Shown here piece by piece: positions 58,237 to 64,000 of a DNA stretch of 64,000 nucleotides. The notes below the pieces were generated by a model that saw only the letters and a list, made by a program, of their open reading frames with translations, was not told where the DNA came from and did not search any database. Source of the DNA: Microthyrium microscopicum (lineage: Eukaryota; Ascomycota; Dothideomycetes; Microthyriales; Microthyriaceae). The stretch spans positions 100,748 to 164,747 of the forward strand of contig MU004242.1 in the NCBI GenBank assembly GCA_010405405.1. Direction: 5' to 3'. Each line of letters starts with the position of its first letter. Position 1 is the first letter of the stretch. The position numbers were made by a program, and so were the translations under genes.

Positions 58237-59131
58237 ATGGTCAGTCAGGATTTCTATTGGATCTTATAGTAGTATGAACAATCGACTAATAATAGGTACC
58301 TTAACAGCAGTCTATCGAACACGAAGAGCTCTATAACTATTTCGATGAAGATGTCTTCAACAAGACCGCCAAAAGTGTCAAAAGCTTAGGCTACACAATG
58401 TCGCAAATCATGGCACGATATGTGCGCGATACCCACAAGTCGTTGGACCAAATTCAATCCCAGATGTACGTGACAATCGCAAGGACCTCCTTTTCTTCCA
58501 GCTGTTCTTGAACGTATCTAACTAAATAGGTAGCTTGGTCGAGAATTGGGCCGTGGTTTATCAGACTGCAGTTAATTTCATCGAAAGCACAGCTCCAATT
58601 GGTGGTGACGAGATTCCCTATAGACTTAATTTGGTCAAGATCCAGGCGGAACAGGTCCATAGTATCAAAAAGTTAAACCTGAACAATAGTGGGCGCTCAT
58701 ATGAAGAGAACGTGGAGAGAATCAACCAAAATCTCAGAGAAGCCTATGAATACTTGGATAAGTCGGTCGTGTTTCTCACAAAGCTTTACAGTTGGCCTGC
58801 CGCCGTCCCCAACAAGACCAAGATTGTCGATATGTCTGAGCGCCGCGCCACAAAGTCTCCAGTGGCTGTCGATGTAGGAGACAGTGAATATAACGGTGAT
58901 GAGTCTGCAGTCAGTGCCAGTGTCAACTCTTCCTGGAGCCCGCTGGAGAAGGAAAAGAGTGGCAATGCCCCAGGGCATCAAGGCACAAAATGTCGAAGAG
59001 AGGTCGATGGGGAAGAAGATGACCAAAGTTATAATAGTGAAGCCCTCTGCCGTCCGTTCAAGAGGCAGAAGATTGGAGGTATTGATATGAACGTACTCGA
59101 CTGGATCTTAGGTGGTGAAATGAAATCATGA
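58237..59131 (+). CDS. helical protein, tandem paralogue A
   Basis: Not recognised. Proposed exons: 58237-58239 (the ATG alone), 58308-58465, 58534-59131, closing to 252 residues. The middle exon encodes EHEELYNYFDEDVFNKTAKS and IMARYVRDTHKSLDQIQSQI. The third begins LVENWAVVYQTAVNFIEST and continues as amphipathic helix (NVERINQNLREAYEYLDKSV). The C-terminal third is disordered and acidic, with a possible nuclear signal (RPFKRQKIGG), ending VLDWILGGEMKS. The gene at 59.3 kb has the same exon plan and similar sequence (F/Y..F.EDxF; ..DIQ.x-I-L..W). The first exon is uncertain: a GTCAGT donor directly after ATG is unusual. Confidence 0.5.
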
Positions 59132-59345
59132 ACATTAACCCGCCTGGTCGCAAATAACTGAGTATTCGAGATATTATGCACATGCCAAAGTGTTTCTTTC
59201 TTTGGTAATGAATCCGAATTTTTCACAAGTGTACCGCTATAACTTACCATCTTCGTGAAGGGTGAGCATCAAGGTCATCCTTCTCTTGTCTATCCTAACT
59301 ACATCACGTATTGTTAATATTTCATATCCAAAGAGCAAGTCAAAC

Positions 59346-59911
59346 ATGGCTAGTAATGTACATCTTTCAACTGACTCACATTCTATAAGTATAAACTGAC
59401 CATTGCTCAACTTTTAGGCTTTTCCTGAGAAATTCAGCGATCTCTTCAATGAAGACGCTTTCTACGAGGCACTACGACAGAGCCGAATCATCAACGGCAC
59501 TGGGCAGTCATTTATACAACGGATAGAGAAGTGTCTAGCAGATATTCAGGCAGGAATGTACGTAGCATTGCTCCCCTACATCCATCATTTCTCGTCTTGT
59601 ACCTATCTATAATTCCCTGGCTCACTCTTCGCAGAATACTCAAGCGTTGGGAACAAGCTAGCCAATCCGCAGACAATCTGATCAACGAAGCGCAGGCAAT
59701 TGGAGCACGATTACTGATGATAGCTGCAATAGATATCAGATTGTACGCATCTATGGCTCGTGAGGTCCAAAATGTCAAGAAACATATGGATGAACGGCTT
59801 GGAAATCTGGTTTGCATTGAAATGCAGGAAAGGGTCGAATCTGTGAGTTCAGATGCGATAGATATCTTTCAAAACTCGAGGACCGTGCTGGTAAATATGG
59901 GATTTCTGTAG
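59346..59911 (+). CDS. helical protein, tandem paralogue B
   Basis: Not recognised. Proposed exons: 59346-59357 (MASN), 59418-59557, 59635-59911, closing to 142 residues. The second exon reads AFPEKFSDLFNEDAFYEALR...FIQRIEKCLADIQAGI and the third ILKRWEQASQSADNLINEAQ...VKKHMDERLGNLV, ending RTVLVNMGFL. Predicted all-helical, no signal or membrane segment. The intron positions (one just after the start, one splitting an Ile codon after an ...IQ.. helix) match paralogue A, which supports both models. It lacks A's disordered C-terminal extension. Confidence 0.5.
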
Positions 59912-62900
59912 CAAACGAACGGAACTTGTTGCAAGATCGTGCTGATCAGAACAACCACTCAAAAGTCAAATAGCTGCAATGGATTCAATCTCCGAATATC
60001 TACACAATGATGTACAATTCCCATCACAAAGTTCATCCATCCAAGCTTCCACCACACCGATCCAACAACAACCACTCGGAAATTTCACCCTTGCACCACA
60101 ACTCCACCACCATCTCGCAGCCCTGCAACCATCCCTTTGGATCCTTCCAGAACGCCCAAAAGAATATTTTTCCAAATATTTTTCCAAAGGTGCGTTTTTA
60201 ACTTTTTACCCAGACAGTACAAGTAAGGTACCGTCGCGGAAGCGGGACAGACTTTCCGCTGTCTCACTATTGGCTCGCGGAAGTTTTGACAGTGGTTCCG
60301 GCAAGCCACGCTCCGGGACCGCGGGTTTGTGTTACGCTTGTTGGTTGGGGGCGTTTTGGCGATTCGGAAGGGTAAGAATCAAAATTTAAAGATTCAGACT
60401 TAAGAGTTCATGATATTGCCTGAAAGTAAGCAAAGCAACGGTCTGTCTTCAACCTCTGATACAAGATATGGAGTTGAAATTCACTGTAAAAGTGTTTGCG
60501 TGGGGTATCTACAAGTTCAGATTATGAAGACCAGAAGTTAAGCAATGCAAGGCTAACCGATCAAGCTTGGGGAAACTTGAAAGCAAGGCAAAGCTCTCCC
60601 CAGACTCCAGAGTTTCCAAGATCAGCCACGAACCCCAGCAGAGTGGACACCAAAGGGGCTTTTTTTGCCTGCTTTTCCCCCAGAAAGAATCGAGACAAAC
60701 CTGGCTTGCTTTCTGCCGTGTCACCCCACGCAATGAAATACAACGGTAGAGAATGTCGAGATTGTCCAAGCGTGGGGAATTTTGATGCGTTTGATGCAAG
60801 GTGGATGGAGGTGTGGAGTGCATAAGTTGGGTTTGACTTTTGGGATGGAAAGTTAATCTATGACTGCTTGCAGCTTATCCAGCTCACGAGCTTGTCTCTT
60901 TTCTCATTGTTGATGCAAACTGCTGCGAGTCGTAGATCTTGTAGTTGTTTCGCAATGTTCTATTGACTCGTTGGCGCGTTGTTGATTCAGAGTGCGACGC
61001 TGAGTGGTGAGACAATGGGTTTGTTACATAACAGTCAAATTTTAAAGTATCAAGGAGATCTGGCTTGTGAGCTGTCGTTGTGGATCTCCTTAAACCTCCT
61101 TGCAATCCATGTTTATGTGTGGTACGAAATCGATCATACATCAGTGACAGGTCGTAACGCCATCAACCCAGGCGTTGCGCAAACCATGTACAAACGATGC
61201 TATTTCGTCCACGTATAGCAGACGACATTGAAAACCGTAGGCTGTTGCACAAGCGAAGTTTAATTGACCTAATATTTTCTAACCCGCTATTCTTCGGATC
61301 TGTCGCTGGTCTCCGTTATAATCAGCCGGGTTCATGTTGACTAGGACCGGGCCATTTGATAGAACATGATGTCTGCCAAACTTGACCAGTCGGACGTAGA
61401 GGAAGCTGGTAGAGACTGGCAGGGCCGCATCTTTCCCCTCCCGTGCGGCGTTGGCGTTCTTTACCAGAAAGCAACGCCAAAAAGGGTAGCTTTGGCTGCA
61501 AGGAGCGTGGGATGATGCGAGCAAGCCTCAAGCTCACAGCTCAGCAGTGGAAATCAATCTCGTTTGTTTGGCTGATTTTCTGAGTAGTAGCATTTGGGGG
61601 TCTGTGAGGCAACCTGGGGACATCTGGAGCGTTGAGAAAAATACAGGAATTGGAACATTAGACGAGCCAATTAGAACGCGAAGAAGGGCATTCAAACGCA
61701 TGCAGCAAGGCTGCGGCAGCGCGGAAGAACAATCGATGGCTCAAATGGCTCAAATATGGCTGAATAGATTTGCATGGATTACGATGGTACCTCTACATTT
61801 CTGGTTGCAAGATTCATGGATGATGGATGATGATGGAAATGTTAATGTCGGTGAGCCGGCCCGCTGCTTCTTTCAACCATTATTCTCTCGCTTTTTCTTG
61901 CTGACGAGTCAATAATTCGCTATCTCACCCTTCAAACGTGTACTTGCTTTCTCCAAGGGTTCCTATCCCAATCTTTTCTGTTTGTTTCTCCCGTGCTTTT
62001 AAAGACCAGGCCATCCCCACAGTTTCTCCAGTTTCCCCCAGATTTCTTGATTCTGATAAAGACCTTAATTTCCAGTCACTGCAACTCTATCCGTTTCCTC
62101 TTGACCTTGGCAATTTACAATTACTTGTAATACTCTTGCCATTGCCACTTCTATACCATTCGAGTTTCCAATACATACCAACTTGCCACAAACTAATTCC
62201 AAAGAACCATATCTGACCCTGCAACCAACTTCGGTGTTTGTTCTAAAGACAGCAACTTTGCGACCAGATCAAACAAAGTACCATCTAAAATATTGAATTG
62301 GTATGTCTATGCTTTCTCCATAGGTACCTATCCTCGTCCCTGATCGACGACACCCAACCCCAGAGCTATCCATGCTGCCCTGTGTCGCTCCACGTAGCAG
62401 ATTAAAGGAAAATCCGGGGAGCCTCGGCATCTCCATTGTTGCTTCGCTACCAACTTTTGGAACTTTTTTTTATTGAAACTAGGCTGACAGCTATCCCTTC
62501 TAGCACGGATTCCCGATCAATCGTGGAGCAAGTGACAACGCACAATCCAACCATTCAATCACAACCTATCGCCCCAATCTTCCGAAGGACAAACTCTACC
62601 AAGTTACGCCCAGTTCGGTCTGGAAATCTCGCTTGCCTCGGTGCTGGATCTCTCACTTTCCGCGGTCAACTTTTGTTTGTCTAAGCTTTAGATTTCGTAT
62701 CTATATCTTCTCGGACAACATTTCCCTAAACAAAAGCGCATTCGCTACCAAAGTTCTCTCACACTTTGGCTGTTTATTTTATACTCTTGGACCCAATTTC
62801 CGAAGCCAACTTCCGTTGCCACGGCCCACTTTTGACAATCATACAATTTGCATTAGCAATTGCGAACCACGTATAGCTCTTGCTCGCCCTGTTTGGTCGC

Positions 62901-63113
62901 CTGCTGCTTGCCAGCTGTGCAAGTCGCCCTGCTCCTATAAGACACACCAATCTCTTCCGAAACCCACCGAGAGCCTTGCCTTCCTCAGTCTGCTACTCAC
63001 CAATACTGTTCAATCGCAAATCAACCTCAAGTCTATCAATCACTTCTCTCAACTCAAACAACAACCACTCACCACCACCAGCACACCAGCACACCACACA
63101 AAACACAACAACA
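59912..63113. other. long mostly non-coding stretch with pyrimidine-rich leader
   Basis: No secure gene. A plus-strand frame at 59979-60389 (136 codons, MDSISEYLHNDVQF...) starts with ATG but shows no family and becomes low-quality after about residue 70; I give it little weight. Frames on both strands at 60496-60825 and 61279-61915 look random. From about 61900 to 63110 the sequence is CT/CA-rich with many short ATG frames, resembling a long leader for the 82-residue gene that follows. Confidence 0.35.
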
Positions 63114-63362
63114 ATGTCTTCATCAACAACCTCTCAAATCTCCCACTCACTCCCCCGGGATCTAACACCAGCCTTCAAATCCCTCTCCATCCGCACCACA
63201 AACCTCAACATCGCACCCACACCCGCGCCACCACCCTCGCCCGTCGAATGGTCAGCCGCCAGCTCATCCGCGCATTCCTTCGACATGAGCAGTCTGGCAG
63301 CAATGGCTGACAACGAGGATGAATGGCGACGGAATCGCGAACAAGTTGGCGTCGGCGCATAA
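63114..63362 (+). CDS. small Ser/Pro-rich hypothetical protein
   Basis: Intronless 82-residue protein starting MSSSTTSQISHSLPRDLTPA in an excellent context (CAACAACAATGTC). Rich in Ser, Thr, Pro and Ala (FKSLSIRTTNLNIAPTPAPP, PSPVEWSAASSSAHSFDMSS) with an acidic-polar end MADNEDEWRRNREQVGVGA. No signal or membrane segment. Likely disordered; not recognised. A long CT/CA-rich region upstream, with many short frames, may be its leader. An open frame continues upstream of this ATG, but its sequence looks like leader translated by chance. Confidence 0.5.
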   Translation: MSSSTTSQISHSLPRDLTPAFKSLSIRTTNLNIAPTPAPPPSPVEWSAASSSAHSFDMSSLAAMADNEDEWRRNREQVGVGA

Positions 63363-64000
63363 AGCGAGTTGATAAACGAGCTTCCCAAACCACTACCAAC
63401 AACTTGTTCGATCATTGAGCCAATTCCTTCTTTTGCGAGATATCCAATCTTCTGCTTTTTCCACATTGGCATCGGTACTACTTTTTTATTTTTGCACAGC
63501 GATACTTGCATACAACCACAACCACAACCACCTCATCAACTCACACGACACACACTCAACACATCACCCTGGTTCCTTTTGTCCTTATAGAACTCTTCTT
63601 CTTTTTTCTTCATTTGCACAACTGCCAAAGGGAACCTCACGGCCCTTGGACGTGGTAGTGGTATTTGTTGTAATAAAGTCTTACCATACCATATTGGCGG
63701 TGAAGGCATGTCTTATCTGAATTGCGAAATATACCCGGTACTTGCTTGCTTGATTGTTTTGCGAAACTTTTGTTGCTGGACGACAGTGATGGTGACTGGA
63801 GGACTCTGGTGGATTAGTAATTCAACCATATTTGGTATATTCATTGATTTGTTCTGGTGAAGACGTGAAATAATTTAACGTATGACTGGTGACTTTGAAA
63901 ACGATCTCGATCTGATAAGGTGTTTGAAAGTCTGGGGCTGGATATGCCTGTCTTGAGAGTCAGGGTTTGGCTTGTGCATCAGCTGTCATGGCGTAATATG
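63363..64000. other. 3' flank, no gene seen
   Basis: AT-rich to CT-rich sequence with a short CCACAA repeat around 63514-63531. Probably the 3' untranslated region of the small protein, then intergenic DNA to the window edge. Confidence 0.35.

Noticed and set aside
58237-60389. Third paralogue at 59979-60389 extending the A/B pair
   Set aside because: A superficial match (S-I-S-E-Y-L-H-N-D-V) to paralogue A's start, but no shared intron position and no downstream similarity.

Overview
The window reads as nuclear DNA of a filamentous ascomycete (Pezizomycotina). The introns are short (about 45-165 nt), mostly with GTANGT-type donors and CTAAC/CTGAC-type branch sites. Genes are compact and lie on both strands. 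Several are fungal-specific families: Sld2, fungal rhodopsin-fold membrane proteins, a fungal P450, and F-box proteins. A placement near Leotiomycetes/Helotiales is a guess from protein style only. I saw no tRNA, rRNA, CRISPR array, intact transposon or viral relic.

Layout. 0.8-17.8 kb is an accessory-type stretch: secreted RNase T2 (with a likely 3-nt micro-exon), a rhodopsin-like membrane protein, a cytochrome P450, an F-box protein, a basic disordered protein, a secreted arylsulfotransferase-family protein with one defective-looking splice donor, a flavin monooxygenase and a small secreted cysteine protein. 17.9-27.2 kb is a single 3,096-residue DUF3638/DUF3645 protein with helicase-like motifs. 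28.5-30.3 kb is SLD2 (DNA replication initiation). 30.9-33.6 kb carries three small integral membrane proteins, all on the minus strand. 35.5-36.7 kb is a Thr/Pro-rich secreted protein.

37.6-39.9 kb is a housekeeping pair transcribed divergently: RPB5 (RNA polymerase I/II/III subunit) and PPM1/LCMT1 (PP2A methyltransferase). 40.3-44.2 kb is a tandem array of short coiled-coil genes and relics sharing leader motifs, wedged between housekeeping genes. 44.25-46.8 kb is a second divergent housekeeping pair, RPN6 (proteasome lid) and COQ9 (ubiquinone synthesis). 46.9-48.8 kb is a membrane-anchored GH32 invertase-type enzyme. 49.2-51.0 kb is a second rhodopsin-like membrane protein with a repeat in its tail. 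52.0-54.0 kb is an F-box protein, and 54.75-55.2 kb a small, possibly myristoylated protein. 56.6-57.6 kb is a coiled-coil protein with an internal 63-bp duplication. 58.2-59.9 kb holds two tandem helical paralogues with matching intron positions. The right end is mostly non-coding, with a long pyrimidine-rich leader before an 82-residue protein.

Working together: the two divergent housekeeping pairs and SLD2 form conserved islands, and the stretches between them look fast-evolving. The P450, arylsulfotransferase-like and FMO genes are near each other, but no backbone synthase is present, so I do not call a biosynthetic cluster. The best candidates for undescribed biology are the coiled-coil array (40-44 kb), the giant DUF3638 protein, and the paralogue pair at 58-60 kb. 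Exon joins were worked out by hand from splice consensus and reading phase; most models close in frame, but none has transcript support.
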